From Deltaproteobacteria bacterium (GTDB lineage: Bacteria; Myxococcota_A; UBA796; CAJQPC01), in assembly GCA_016717595.1 (NCBI GenBank), contig JADKFE010000016.1, positions 1 through 64,000 of the forward strand: DNA of 64,000 nucleotides, in the 5' to 3' direction. Shown here one piece after another: positions 39,162-48,056 of this stretch (position 1 is its first letter; each line of letters starts with the position of its first letter). A program made the translations under genes and the position numbers. Below the pieces are notes generated by a model. That model was not told where the DNA came from. It was given only the letters and a program-made list of their open reading frames with translations, and made no database searches.

Positions 39162-40763
39162 TTACGGCACGTCGAAGAGGTAGACCGCGCCCTTGTCTTT
39201 CTCGCTCGTCGTCTGACCGCGGCCCGAGGCGCCGACGATGATCATGTCGGTGCCTGAGCGGTTGGTGTCTTCAGCGAAGTCGAGCCAAGACCCGAGGTAG
39301 TCGCCAGCGCCGGTGCCGACGATGCGGGTGTCGGCGTCAAAGGCGTAGAGCGTGCCCGAGGCGGGGTTGAGGAAGACGTAGACCGCGCCGTTGTCGGCCA
39401 CACCTTCGCGGTTCGCGGAGATGATGACGTCGCGGGCGCCGTCGCCGTCTACGTCACCGGCCGTCATGCCCGAGCCGAACTGGTCACCGTTGAGGTTGCC
39501 GATGAAGGTGATCGCCGCCGCGGTGCTCACGAGGGACGTGCCAGAGACCGGCCCCTGGATGAGGTAGGTGGCGCCGACGCTGTCGTAGTTGATCGACCCG
39601 ACGAGGAAGTCGTCGTATCCATCGTTGTTGACGTCGCCCGCGTGGTCGATCTGGTTGCCCAGGTTGTCGCCAGGCACCTCACCTTGGAGCTTCGCCGTCG
39701 CGGTGGAGACCGAGGCGTCTACGCCGTCGGTGACGGAGGTGAACAGGTAGACCGCGCCCGCGCCAGAGCCGTTGGAGGACTCGTTGCGGGTGGACACGAT
39801 GAAGTCGTCGTTGCCGTCGCCGTCGGTGTCGCCGACGCCGTTGGCGCGGGTGCCGAGCTGGTCGCTGGCGGCCTCACCGGCGAGCTTCACGTTGGCGTCC
39901 GCGAGCCCCACGTCGGCGGTGACCGGCCCGAGGATGACATACGCCGCGCCGGCCTCCGAGCCGCCGACGTCGTCGCCGGTGGCGGTGACGATCACGTCCG
40001 CGTTGCCGTCGCCGTTCACGTCACCGATGATGTCCACCGCCGTGCCCGCGAGGTCGTTCGCCTTCTCGCCGGAGAAGGTGTACCCGCCGGTGGTGATCGG
40101 CATGGTCTGCTTGCCGCGGGTGTAGTTCATCACCAAATAGGCCGCGCCCGCGCGGGTCTTCGCGCTGCTGACGGTGTTGGCGCCGAGGATGAAGTCGTCG
40201 TTGCCGTCGTTGTCAACGTCACCACCACCGCCGACGATCATCAGCGACTTCGCGCTGCCCGTGGGCGTGTAGTAGCGGCCCTTGGCCCCGCCGATGTTGC
40301 TGTCGCCAGAGGTGAAGGGGCCACGCTCCATGTAGGCCGCGCCGTCACCGCTCGCCGTGCTCGCGCCGTAGAGCGACCCAGCGACGATGTCCGTGAGGCC
40401 GTCGCCGTTGAGGTCACCGGCGGCGGCGACGCTGATGCCCAGGCGGTCGTCGGCGGACTCGCCCTTCCACTGGGCGTAATACGACTTCGCCGCGCCGATG
40501 GAGCCCAACGGCAACGCGCGCTTCTCGCCGTCGGCGCTGAACGAGCGGTCCACCTCGGGCTCAAAGTCATCGTTGTCCCAAACGAGCTGCGCCGCGGGGT
40601 CGTCGAGGGCGGCTTGCTCTTGGGCGGCCTCCTCCTCGCTCACGGGCTCACGCCCAGCGGCGGCGCCAGCGTCGAGGGCGTCCCCCACGGGCGCAGGGGC
40701 GCAGGCGGAGAGGAGCGCGAGGAAGATGACGGCCGATGCGGGCGCGAGAGTAGACCGGTGCAT
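39162..40763 (-). CDS. FG-GAP repeat surface lipoprotein
   Basis: The 533-residue protein begins with a lipoprotein signal (VIFLALLSACAPAP, Cys near residue 21). About seven FG-GAP/integrin-like repeats follow, each with a calcium-type loop such as DLNGDGLTD, DVDNDGNDD, DVNGDGNAD, DTDGDGNDD and DVDGDGARD. These form a beta-propeller on the cell surface or in the periplasm. ATG 40763 was selected because the signal peptide follows at once; the longer frame adds an unlikely basic stretch. Repeat DNA is similar, so unequal recombination could alter copy number. Confidence 0.88.
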   Translation of the reverse strand: MHRSTLAPASAVIFLALLSACAPAPVGDALDAGAAAGREPVSEEEAAQEQAALDDPAAQLVWDNDDFEPEVDRSFSADGEKRALPLGSIGAAKSYYAQWKGESADDRLGISVAAAGDLNGDGLTDIVAGSLYGASTASGDGAAYMERGPFTSGDSNIGGAKGRYYTPTGSAKSLMIVGGGGDVDNDGNDDFILGANTVSSAKTRAGAAYLVMNYTRGKQTMPITTGGYTFSGEKANDLAGTAVDIIGDVNGDGNADVIVTATGDDVGGSEAGAAYVILGPVTADVGLADANVKLAGEAASDQLGTRANGVGDTDGDGNDDFIVSTRNESSNGSGAGAVYLFTSVTDGVDASVSTATAKLQGEVPGDNLGNQIDHAGDVNNDGYDDFLVGSINYDSVGATYLIQGPVSGTSLVSTAAAITFIGNLNGDQFGSGMTAGDVDGDGARDVIISANREGVADNGAVYVFLNPASGTLYAFDADTRIVGTGAGDYLGSWLDFAEDTNRSGTDMIIVGASGRGQTTSEKDKGAVYLFDVP

Positions 40764-40935
40764 GAGGTCTCCCGAGGCAGAAGGGACTGGTCGAAGGGCT
40801 AAGATCACCTTATCACCCCCAACGCGGGGGGAGCCGGACAAGCGCGCAGAGGCCGCCCGTGGTCGTCCAGAGCCCCCAGACTCTCCGGCGGATCACACAA
40901 TCATCGTTTTGACCTCCCCAAGGATCCCCCAAGGA

Positions 40936-41220
40936 TCAGTAGGTGCGATCCACCACGGATCGAAGGCGCAGGCCCGCGTCGCCCAGGCGCGCGGTGAGGT
41001 CATCCGGCGGATCCAGGAGGACGCAGCGCAACACCTCACCCCGGTCGTAGGCCAAGAGCGTCACCTCACGCACATGACCGACGGTCACCCCGTGGCCGTG
41101 GGTGCGCGCCCGCGGCTCATCCACGCTGCGCACGACGGCGGCGGAGAGCCCCCGGGCGGCGCAGGCCGCCAAGAAGGCGTCGAGATCAGGGAGGGTCAGG
41201 GTTGGGGTGGTCAGCGTCAT
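40936..41220 (-). CDS. Small unrecognised protein
   Basis: A 94-residue open frame (MTLTTPTLTLPDLDAFLAAC) with no signal peptide and no family I recognise. Its start lies inside the last 35 nt of the glycosyltransferase gene upstream, a common arrangement for coupled genes. Codon choice is GC-rich in the third position, which supports coding. Its role is unknown. Confidence 0.5.
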   Translation of the reverse strand: MTLTTPTLTLPDLDAFLAACAARGLSAAVVRSVDEPRARTHGHGVTVGHVREVTLLAYDRGEVLRCVLLDPPDDLTARLGDAGLRLRSVVDRTY

Positions 41221-42742
41221 CAGCGTCCTCGGTCACCGCGTAGAGGATCCAGCCATAGCCCGGCTCGTCCCGCAGAGGCGTGAACCGAAGGCCCCCGACG
41301 CGGTGAACCACGGGGTAACCGAGCCAAGGCGCCACCGCAGGGGCCAAGGTCCAGTCCTCGCGGAACCAGGTGATGTAGCTGATGCGCTCTCGGCGCGCCC
41401 AGGCGGCGAAGCCCTCGGGACCGCCGCCTAAGGTGTCGAGATCCATCCAGGTGAACATCCGAAAGCCATGCGCCCGGCGGTTGATCCAGCAGCCCGGGAT
41501 GTTGTCCACCAAGAGCCCATCCCCCGGCGCGGCTTGCCCCTCGATGAGCAGGGCGATCTCCCACTGCGGCTTGTAGAGCTCCTCCGAGAGCTTCACCTGG
41601 CGCTGGGTCTCGCCGAACATCACCCACAGCCCTTGAGCCAGCGCCAGGGCGCCCAAGACCCTCGCCACGGTGGGGCTCAAGGCCGCGCTGAGCCGGTCGG
41701 TGAGCGCGAAGCCGCCGTGAACCGCCAGGATCAGCATCGGCGGCAAGACCGGGTAAAGCCACTTCCAGTAGAGGTTGTGGCCCGGCTCGTGCTGGGCGGT
41801 GAGCGCGATGCCCAACCAGAAGCCCAGGAGCCCGAGCGCCGCCACGCCGAGGCTTCGTCGCGGGTCGTGGCGGCTCCACGGCAAGAGTCCCAGGCCCAAG
41901 AGCCCGCCCAGCCACAGCCCCCAGCCCACCCGCGACGGGATCAGCCCGGTGAGCAAGGCAAAGTCCACCTTGAGCCCCTCCAGAACCCACGCCGCGCCCA
42001 CCGGGGACGCCGCCCCGCCGGTCTCCAGGTTCACCGAGACCGAGTGCTCCCAGAACGCCCAGGTGCCGAACACCTCATGGCAGTACGCGGACCACACGAA
42101 GGCCGCCAAGACCAAGGGCAGAAGCGCCATCCCCACCCGGGGCAGGCGCGGCCCTCGCCCGAGGGCGTGGAGCAACAAGGCCGGGCTCAAGGTCAACAGC
42201 GCGTCCATCCGGGTCAAGAACGCCAAGCCCGCGAAGCTCGACGCGAGCAGCAGGCGATCCCGGGTCATGGCCGCCAACGCCGCCATCACGAACGCGGCGT
42301 AACAGGGCTCACGCAGGGCCGAGGCCGAGTACAGCGCGAGCTCCGGCTGAAAGGCGAGCACGAGGCCCACCACGGCGGCCACCCGGGCGCCGAACAGACG
42401 ATCGGCGATGAGCCCGGCGAGCACCACCACGGCCACGCCCCCCACCCAAGCGACGATGCGTGTGGCGATCACCGCGTCGCCCACCACCCCCATCACCGCC
42501 GCCGAGAGCGCGTAGTACATTGGCAGGTGGTTCATGTCGAACTGGGTGAAGCCCGACTCCAGCACGCCCCGCGCCATGGCGAGGTTGCCGTAATCACTCT
42601 CTTCCCAGCCGTAATACCTGGGGATCAACCACAGGCGCCAGATCCCGGCGATCACGGCCCAGAACGCCGTGAATCGTGCGCCGAGCCCCCAACGAGCGCC
42701 CCCTGGCGCCGCGCGTGCCGACTCCTGCGCTTCGCCCTGCAC
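41186..42742 (-). CDS. PMT/ArnT-like membrane glycosyltransferase
   Basis: The 518-residue polytopic protein shows roughly ten hydrophobic helices and a soluble C-terminal part. It fits the dolichyl/polyprenyl-phosphate sugar transferase class (GT39/GT83): an acidic first periplasmic loop after helix 1 (YYGWEESDYGNLAMARGVLE), then FDMNHLPMYYALSA, ALREPCYAAFV and LTRMDALLTLSPALLLHAL. Such enzymes move a lipid-linked sugar to a protein or lipid outside the membrane. Donor and acceptor are unknown. It overlaps the small gene downstream by 35 nt. Confidence 0.78.
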   Translation of the reverse strand: MQGEAQESARAAPGGARWGLGARFTAFWAVIAGIWRLWLIPRYYGWEESDYGNLAMARGVLESGFTQFDMNHLPMYYALSAAVMGVVGDAVIATRIVAWVGGVAVVVLAGLIADRLFGARVAAVVGLVLAFQPELALYSASALREPCYAAFVMAALAAMTRDRLLLASSFAGLAFLTRMDALLTLSPALLLHALGRGPRLPRVGMALLPLVLAAFVWSAYCHEVFGTWAFWEHSVSVNLETGGAASPVGAAWVLEGLKVDFALLTGLIPSRVGWGLWLGGLLGLGLLPWSRHDPRRSLGVAALGLLGFWLGIALTAQHEPGHNLYWKWLYPVLPPMLILAVHGGFALTDRLSAALSPTVARVLGALALAQGLWVMFGETQRQVKLSEELYKPQWEIALLIEGQAAPGDGLLVDNIPGCWINRRAHGFRMFTWMDLDTLGGGPEGFAAWARRERISYITWFREDWTLAPAVAPWLGYPVVHRVGGLRFTPLRDEPGYGWILYAVTEDADDADHPNPDPP

Positions 42743-42791
42743 GCTGACTCCTTCGAAGAGATTCGTGTGCGGACGCTATCATGGGGATACA

Positions 42792-42810
42792 GGACAGGAT
42801 CGTCCTGTCC
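42792..42810. promoter_or_regulatory. Inverted repeat just before the alpha/beta hydrolase
   Basis: GGACAGGA (42792-42799) and TCCTGTCC (42803-42810) form a perfect 8-bp dyad with a 3-nt centre, directly next to the GGAGG ribosome site of the hydrolase gene. It could be a repressor site or a small leader hairpin affecting translation. Confidence 0.45.
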
Positions 42811-42821
42811 GGAGGATCACG

Positions 42822-43757
42822 ATGAAGAGCGTGCAGAGCCGCGGCGCCGCCGAGATGCGCAGCGGATTTGTGGAGACCGAAGACGGCCTCAAGCTGTTCT
42901 GGCAAGCCACGGGCAGCGGTCCGCCGCTCGTGTGCTGTAACGGGCTCGGGGTCTCGACCTTCTTCTGGCGCTACATCGTTGAGCAGTTCCGCGACCGCTA
43001 CGAGGTGATCGTCTGGGACTACCGAGGCCACGGCCGCTCCGATCGCCCCCAAGACCCCTACGCCGTCGATCTCTCGATCCCCACCTTCGCCCGCGATCTG
43101 GGCTTGGTCCTTGAAGCCACGGGCGCGCGCTCCCCGGTGCTCATGGGGCACTCCATGGGCTGCCAGGTGATCTTGGAGCGGGTTCACCAGGCCCCTCACG
43201 AGGCCCGGGGGCTCGTGCTGCTCTTGGGCGGGCCGGGCCGGGTGCTCTCGCACTTCAACAACAACCCGCGCAGCCCCCAGCTCTTCAAGGGCCTGCACCT
43301 GCTGGTGAAGGCCCTAGACGACCGGGTGAACAAGCTCGCCCGGGTGGCGCTGCGCGGCCCCTTGGCGTGGAAGGTCACCAAAGGCCTGGCGATGGTGGAC
43401 CCGCTCTACACCTCCAAGGCCGACTTTTTGCCGTACTTAGAGCACATGGCGAGCCTGGATCTGCGCCTGTTCTGTGAGCTCGTCGCCAGCGCCCAGCGCC
43501 ACGACGCCCGGCCCTACCTCAACAGCGTCGAGCAGCCCACCCTCATCTTCGCCGCCGAGCGCGACGACTTCTTCCCGTTGTGGGTGATGAAAGACATGGC
43601 CGAGCGTATCCCCAACGCCAGCCTGCTCGTGCTCGCCGATGGCTCACACGCGGCGATCATCGAGCAGCCCTGGACGATCAATCACCGTCTGGAGCGGTTT
43701 CTGCGGGAGGAGGTGCCGATTCAGTCGGGGCTTCGCCTTGTTCGACCCGCGTCTTGA
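42822..43757 (+). CDS. Alpha/beta-fold hydrolase
   Basis: The 311-residue protein has the alpha/beta hydrolase core. The oxyanion region is CCNGLGVSTFFWRYI and the nucleophile elbow is LMGHSMGCQVI (Ser near residue 110). A probable acid is in FAAERDDFFPLWVMKD and the catalytic histidine in LADGSHAAIIEQP. The substrate (ester, lactone or amide) cannot be inferred. ATG 42822 is supported by GGAGG 7 nt upstream; the frame continues upstream only over the divergent glycosyltransferase start. The 3' end overlaps the convergent SRPBCC gene by 80 nt. Confidence 0.88.
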   Translation: MKSVQSRGAAEMRSGFVETEDGLKLFWQATGSGPPLVCCNGLGVSTFFWRYIVEQFRDRYEVIVWDYRGHGRSDRPQDPYAVDLSIPTFARDLGLVLEATGARSPVLMGHSMGCQVILERVHQAPHEARGLVLLLGGPGRVLSHFNNNPRSPQLFKGLHLLVKALDDRVNKLARVALRGPLAWKVTKGLAMVDPLYTSKADFLPYLEHMASLDLRLFCELVASAQRHDARPYLNSVEQPTLIFAAERDDFFPLWVMKDMAERIPNASLLVLADGSHAAIIEQPWTINHRLERFLREEVPIQSGLRLVRPAS

Positions 43758-44169
43758 GGCGCTCGAGGGCCTCACGAAGCTCTACCCCGGTGAGCGTGTT
43801 CTGAATCACCTGGGGCACATACGCGCTCACCTGGGCCGCGCCGAACCAGCCCAGCTCACAGGCGAGGCCGTCTAAGGCCGGGCGTAAGGTCCACTCGCCG
43901 TCGTTCGCCAGAAGGTCACCCTCCAAAAGCGCCCAGCTCAGGCGGATCGTGCCGTCGGCGGCGACGGGGTGCTCTTGGAGGCGGATGACAAAACGCAGCC
44001 GCCGGATGATCTCGACGGTGAGGCCGAGCTCCCAGGCGGACTCTTCGCGGCCCCGCACCTCGCAGGCGCGCACCTGGGGCCAGATCTCCGGCCAGAGGAC
44101 GAAGTCGGTCAAGGTGAGGAGCACACGCGCTGGCGTGGCGTTCACGACCACCGAGGCGCGGCCCTCCAT
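43678..44169 (-). CDS. SRPBCC/START-like ligand-binding protein
   Basis: A 163-residue protein with the SRPBCC (polyketide cyclase-like) layout. It begins EGRASVVVNATPARVLLTLT, then DFVLWPEIWPQVRACEVRGR, alternating strands, and a final amphipathic helix (VIQNTLTGVELREALERLKT) before a Pro/Glu tail. Such proteins bind hydrophobic ligands or lipids. It starts at the stop codon of the RecG-like gene (1-nt overlap), so it is translated from the greA-recG-like transcript. The final 80 nt overlap the convergent hydrolase gene. Confidence 0.75.
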   Translation of the reverse strand: MEGRASVVVNATPARVLLTLTDFVLWPEIWPQVRACEVRGREESAWELGLTVEIIRRLRFVIRLQEHPVAADGTIRLSWALLEGDLLANDGEWTLRPALDGLACELGWFGAAQVSAYVPQVIQNTLTGVELREALERLKTRVEQGEAPTESAPPPAETAPDGD

Positions 44170-46907
44170 CAGCGGCCTCCACGACGCCGACGGCGGCGGC
44201 GTTTGTTGCCCTTCGCCCCGGCCACGCCCCCAGCGACCCCGGGCGCGGCGCCGTCTTCAGCCCCCGGGAGGCCAAACACCCGGGCTTGCAGCTCGCGGTG
44301 GGCGCGCTGCTTGAGCTGAGGATCGACCTGCAGGAGCGCGATGGCGGCGCGGCGGGCGCGTAAGAAGAGGTCGCGGTCGCGGCCCGGATCGCCGATCTCA
44401 AAGCTCGGCAGCTCTTGGGCCCGGGCGCCAAGCAGCTCCTCGTCTCCGCGGGCGATGCGGTCTTGCTCGGAGATCGCGAAGCCGTCTTGTTCACGGGCGA
44501 CGAGCTCGACGAGGCGCACCCCCTCGGGGTTGGGCGTGGCGCTCAGCACAAAGAAGCACAGCCCCGGGTTTGAGCCCTTGGCGACGTGGCCCCGCAGGCG
44601 GTGCAGGCGCACCAAGTCGAAGCGGTCGGCGCTCTCGACGAGCACGCAGCTCGCGTTGGCGACCTCGGGCGCGTCCTCGATCGCCGTCGTGGCGACGAGC
44701 ACGTCAAACCGGCGGCGCTGGAAGTCGTCGTAGGCCCGCTGGCGCTCCTCGCGGCTCATCGCGCCGTGGTACAGCCCGACGCGGAACCCTGGGAAGGCCT
44801 CCTCGCTGAGCGCCTCGACGAGCTCCCGGGCGCGGTCGAGCGGCATGAGGTCGCCGCCCTTCACCAAGGGGAACACGACGTAACCCTGACGGCCCTCAGC
44901 GAGCTGCTCACACATGCGCTTGTAGGCCTCAGCGCGCTCTTCAGGGCCACGCACCGCCGTCTCGACGAGCTGCTGGGCCTCGGTGGGGATCACCGAGATG
45001 TCGCAGTCCGAGAACAGGGTGAAGGTGAGGAGCGTCGGGATCGGCACGGCGGTGACGATGAGCACGTCGGGGTGGACACCCTTCTGGTTGAGCCACTCCC
45101 GGCGCACCTGACCGAACGAGCTGCGCTCCTCGACCACGACGAGGCCGAGCTTCTTAAACTCCGGCAGGCCCGCGCCCGCGAAGCTGTGGGTGGCGAAGAC
45201 GACGTTCACCTCACCGCGGCGGATGGCGTCGAGCTGGTTGTTCGACGGCGGCGTAGAGATGAGCTGGGGGACGAGGCCCACGCCGCGCAGGAGCGCCTCG
45301 GCGAAGAGGTGCCGGTGCTCCGCGGCCAAGGCGTCTGGCGCCAAGAACAAGACCTGGCTGCGCGCCGCGCCCACCATCACCGCCGACATCAGCGCCACCA
45401 GCGCCTTGCCCGAGCCGACGTCGCCCTGGAGCAGCCGCGTCATCGCCGTTGGCCGACGCAGATCGCGGCGGATGTCGTCAAACGCCGCCTCTTGGCCGTC
45501 ATTGAGCGCGAAGCTGTTGAGGAGCTGGAGCCGACCGGTCAGATCATGGGTGACAGGATGCGCGACCCCGCGCAGGCGCACAGGCTGCTGAGCGCTGGCG
45601 GCGAGGTGGTGAACAAAAAACTCCTCAAACACCCAGCGCGCCCGGGCCCGCTTGAGGCCGATGGTCGGCAGGTGCAGCTCACGGATCGCGTCGTCCAACG
45701 AGGCGACCCGGGCGTCCTGTACGATGCGCACGGGCAGCGGATCAAGGCAGAGCTCGCCGTACTTGAGCACCGCGAGGCGCACCAGCCGCCGCAGCTCGTC
45801 CTCGTCAACACCCTCTACGCCGTACACCGGGCGACGTAAGAAGCCACGGGCATCGGCGAGCCAGCGCATGGCCTCATACAGAACCGGGCCGTCGTCGGTG
45901 ACCTCCAGGCGACCGGCCACGGCGACGTCTTGGCCCGTGGGGGTGGCCGCGAGATCCGGCGGCGTGCTCGTGTACCAGCGGCAGCGCACGATGCGCTCGC
46001 CTTGGGTGAGGATCATCTCCTCGACGCGGCTCCCGGGGCGCATCCGCAGGCAGCGGGCGGCGATGCGGCCCTGGATCGCGAGGTCCTCACCGCCGTCCGG
46101 CAGGGGATCCTCCGCACGAAGCAGGCTGAGCTTCTGCTGATCCGTCGGCACCCGGCAGAGCAGATCGGCGATGGTCTCGATGCCCGCCTCCTCCAAGGCC
46201 TCGACGACCTCGGGGCGCACCGGGCAGAGCGCCGTGACGAGCTGGCCGGTGTGCTCGGGGTCACCCAACGACGCCCGCGGGGTCGGCGGCGGCGGCGGCG
46301 GGGCCTCGGGCTCCTTGACCTGCTTGGGCTCTCGGCTGCGTCCGCGGCCGCGCTCTTCACCGCGTCCGCGCTCTTCACCGCGGCTACGCTCAGCGCCGCG
46401 GGGAGACTCTTTGCCGTCCTGCTCTTTGGTGACCTGCTCTCGGGGCTCGCGGCCGCCCTCGGACCGGCCACTCTCAGACCGGCCGGCGCGCGGCTCGGCG
46501 TCTGCGGGCTCTCCGGCGAGCAGGATCAGCTCCGCCGTGGGGCGCAAGGTCGTGTCGTTCGCCAAGGCCAACGACGCCTCCAACACCACGCCCAAGGCGT
46601 CACGCATGGGGCTCACCCGCAGCAAGTACGGGATGTTGTCGGCCTCGGCCAGCACGTCACGCACCTCGGCGAGACGCTCCAAGGCCAGGCCTTCGGGGGC
46701 CTCAGCCAAGGCCGTCGTGAGCAGGGCCGCACAAGAGCGCCCGAGCCAAGGAGAGGCCCAGAGGTGCTCTCCGTCGTCACGCAGGCCAAAACGAATGGCG
46801 CGGCACACCGCGTCCAACAGCGCAGGAGCGCGGGCGGCGCGAGCGCGACGGGGCGCGCGCGGAGCCGACGCCCCCTCACCCACCTCGGGCTGGGGAAGCT
46901 CGGACAT
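44169..46907 (-). CDS. RecG-like protein with degenerate helicase motifs
   Basis: The 912-residue protein aligns with the RecG fork-remodelling helicase by eye: a wedge-like N-terminal half with an OB-type domain, two RecA-like domains, and a C-terminal DGFAISEQDRIARGDEELLG block. However, Walker A reads LLQGDVGSGKALVAL (usually GKT), DEQH is VEERSSFG (about residue 589), motif III is TAVPIPTLL instead of TATPIPRTL, motif V is TTAIEDAPEVANA instead of TTVIEVGVDVPNA, and motif VI is LHRLRGHVAKG instead of LHQLRGRVGRG. It has a long charged Arg/Glu insert (about 140-200) and an Arg-rich tail. ATPase activity is doubtful. It lies 8 nt after greA. Confidence 0.85.
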   Translation of the reverse strand: MSELPQPEVGEGASAPRAPRRARAARAPALLDAVCRAIRFGLRDDGEHLWASPWLGRSCAALLTTALAEAPEGLALERLAEVRDVLAEADNIPYLLRVSPMRDALGVVLEASLALANDTTLRPTAELILLAGEPADAEPRAGRSESGRSEGGREPREQVTKEQDGKESPRGAERSRGEERGRGEERGRGRSREPKQVKEPEAPPPPPPTPRASLGDPEHTGQLVTALCPVRPEVVEALEEAGIETIADLLCRVPTDQQKLSLLRAEDPLPDGGEDLAIQGRIAARCLRMRPGSRVEEMILTQGERIVRCRWYTSTPPDLAATPTGQDVAVAGRLEVTDDGPVLYEAMRWLADARGFLRRPVYGVEGVDEDELRRLVRLAVLKYGELCLDPLPVRIVQDARVASLDDAIRELHLPTIGLKRARARWVFEEFFVHHLAASAQQPVRLRGVAHPVTHDLTGRLQLLNSFALNDGQEAAFDDIRRDLRRPTAMTRLLQGDVGSGKALVALMSAVMVGAARSQVLFLAPDALAAEHRHLFAEALLRGVGLVPQLISTPPSNNQLDAIRRGEVNVVFATHSFAGAGLPEFKKLGLVVVEERSSFGQVRREWLNQKGVHPDVLIVTAVPIPTLLTFTLFSDCDISVIPTEAQQLVETAVRGPEERAEAYKRMCEQLAEGRQGYVVFPLVKGGDLMPLDRARELVEALSEEAFPGFRVGLYHGAMSREERQRAYDDFQRRRFDVLVATTAIEDAPEVANASCVLVESADRFDLVRLHRLRGHVAKGSNPGLCFFVLSATPNPEGVRLVELVAREQDGFAISEQDRIARGDEELLGARAQELPSFEIGDPGRDRDLFLRARRAAIALLQVDPQLKQRAHRELQARVFGLPGAEDGAAPGVAGGVAGAKGNKRRRRRRRGGR

Positions 46908-46915
46908 TTTGCCCT

Positions 46916-47392
46916 CTAGCGGTACTCGATGTTGATGATCTCAAACTCGCGGCGCCCGCTCGGGGTCTCGACCTTCACCTCATCACCGCTGCTCTTGCCG
47001 ATCATGGCCCGGCCGATGGGGGAGGTGTAGCTGATCTTGCCGGACTTCACGTCGGACTCGAGGTCGCCGACGATGGTGTACCGGAACTCTTCGCCAGTGT
47101 CGGTGTTCTGCAGCCACACCGTGGCGCCAAAGACGACCAGGTCCTTGTAGGGCACCAAGGCGATGTCGATGACCTCGCAGGTGGCGATGGCCGTCTCGAC
47201 CTGGCGAATACGCCCCTCCAAGAGCGCCTGACGCTCCTTGGCGTCTTCGTACTCGGAGTTCTCAGAGATGTCGCCGTGGGCCCGGGCCTCGGCGATGTCT
47301 TGCACAACCTTGGGCCGAAGGACCGACTTGGAGTACTGGAGCTCCTCTGTCAGACGCCGATGTCCTTCGGGGGTCATGAGACTTCGCTGCAT
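46916..47392 (-). CDS. greA: Transcription elongation factor GreA
   Basis: A 158-residue protein that rescues backtracked RNA polymerase. The coiled-coil hairpin carries the acidic tip in GDISENSEYEDAKERQALLE, and the C-terminal FKBP-like domain has SYTSPIGRAMIGKSSGDEVK. ATG 47392 gives the normal length and is preceded by AGAAGG; a second ATG five codons in is also possible. It is the first gene of a greA-recG-like-SRPBCC string with gaps of 8 nt and less. Confidence 0.95.
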   Translation of the reverse strand: MQRSLMTPEGHRRLTEELQYSKSVLRPKVVQDIAEARAHGDISENSEYEDAKERQALLEGRIRQVETAIATCEVIDIALVPYKDLVVFGATVWLQNTDTGEEFRYTIVGDLESDVKSGKISYTSPIGRAMIGKSSGDEVKVETPSGRREFEIINIEYR

Positions 47393-47588
47393 AAGAGGTG
47401 CCTTCTGATGAGTTCGGAGGAGTCGAACGGGGCGCTCGGCGATCGCGGCACAAGCGGGCCCAGAGGTGGCAAGGCGGCGGGCTGCCGACCCGATCGCCGC
47501 CAAGTAACACTGAAGAATTAGAGTAGCACGGCACAGCGCGGCCCGATCAGGTCGGCGCCTGCGCTGAGCGAGCCCCCTCAGGGGTGGC

Positions 47589-47978
47589 TCACTCCAAGGT
47601 CTCTAAGAGCCCTTGGGCGTCGAGGAACTTGTGAGAGGCGAACTCCAGGTGCTGCACCTGGTTGACCACGGGGAACACGACGTTCACCGCCCACTCGCAG
47701 CGGGCGTGCTTCTCGCCTTTCTCCTCGTAGATCGTGCAGTCCTTGGGGATGATGTAGGTGGGGATCTCCTGCTTGTCGAGCTCGTGAAGGAGCCGCTCTT
47801 GGGCTTTCGCCTGGGACCGGTCCCGCCACTCCAAGAGCGAGACCTGCACGATCTCGTCCATCTTGTACTTGATCCAGTAGTGGGGCGTGATGACGGCGAC
47901 GTAGAAGCCGCAGCCGACCACGGTCAACACCATGAGGATCTTGACCACGTCGATCTTTCCTGATCGTTGCCGCATCAC
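47589..47978 (-). CDS. Small single-span membrane protein
   Basis: The 129-residue protein has one N-terminal hydrophobic helix (VVKILMVLTVVGCGFYVAVI) with a soluble domain of about 95 residues probably outside the membrane. It recalls the pilin-like DUF4845 proteins that often sit near the lep genes, but that match is weak by eye. The two cysteines in DCTIYEEKGEKHARC could form a disulfide. It follows lepA on the same strand with a 78 nt gap. No role is known. Confidence 0.6.
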   Translation of the reverse strand: MMRQRSGKIDVVKILMVLTVVGCGFYVAVITPHYWIKYKMDEIVQVSLLEWRDRSQAKAQERLLHELDKQEIPTYIIPKDCTIYEEKGEKHARCEWAVNVVFPVVNQVQHLEFASHKFLDAQGLLETLE

Positions 47979-48056
47979 CAGGCACTCCTTTACCGGGTCA
48001 GGGAGTCAGGAGTGTACCAAACAACCGGCGATCCGGGGGCTCAGGCGGCCTTGGCC

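Noticed and set aside
39772..40125. 117-codon plus-strand frame inside the FG-GAP gene
   Set aside because: Shadow of the repeated minus-strand coding sequence; no ribosome site or homology.
41468..42940. 490-codon plus-strand frame over the glycosyltransferase gene
   Set aside because: Antisense shadow; the minus-strand gene has the membrane helices expected.
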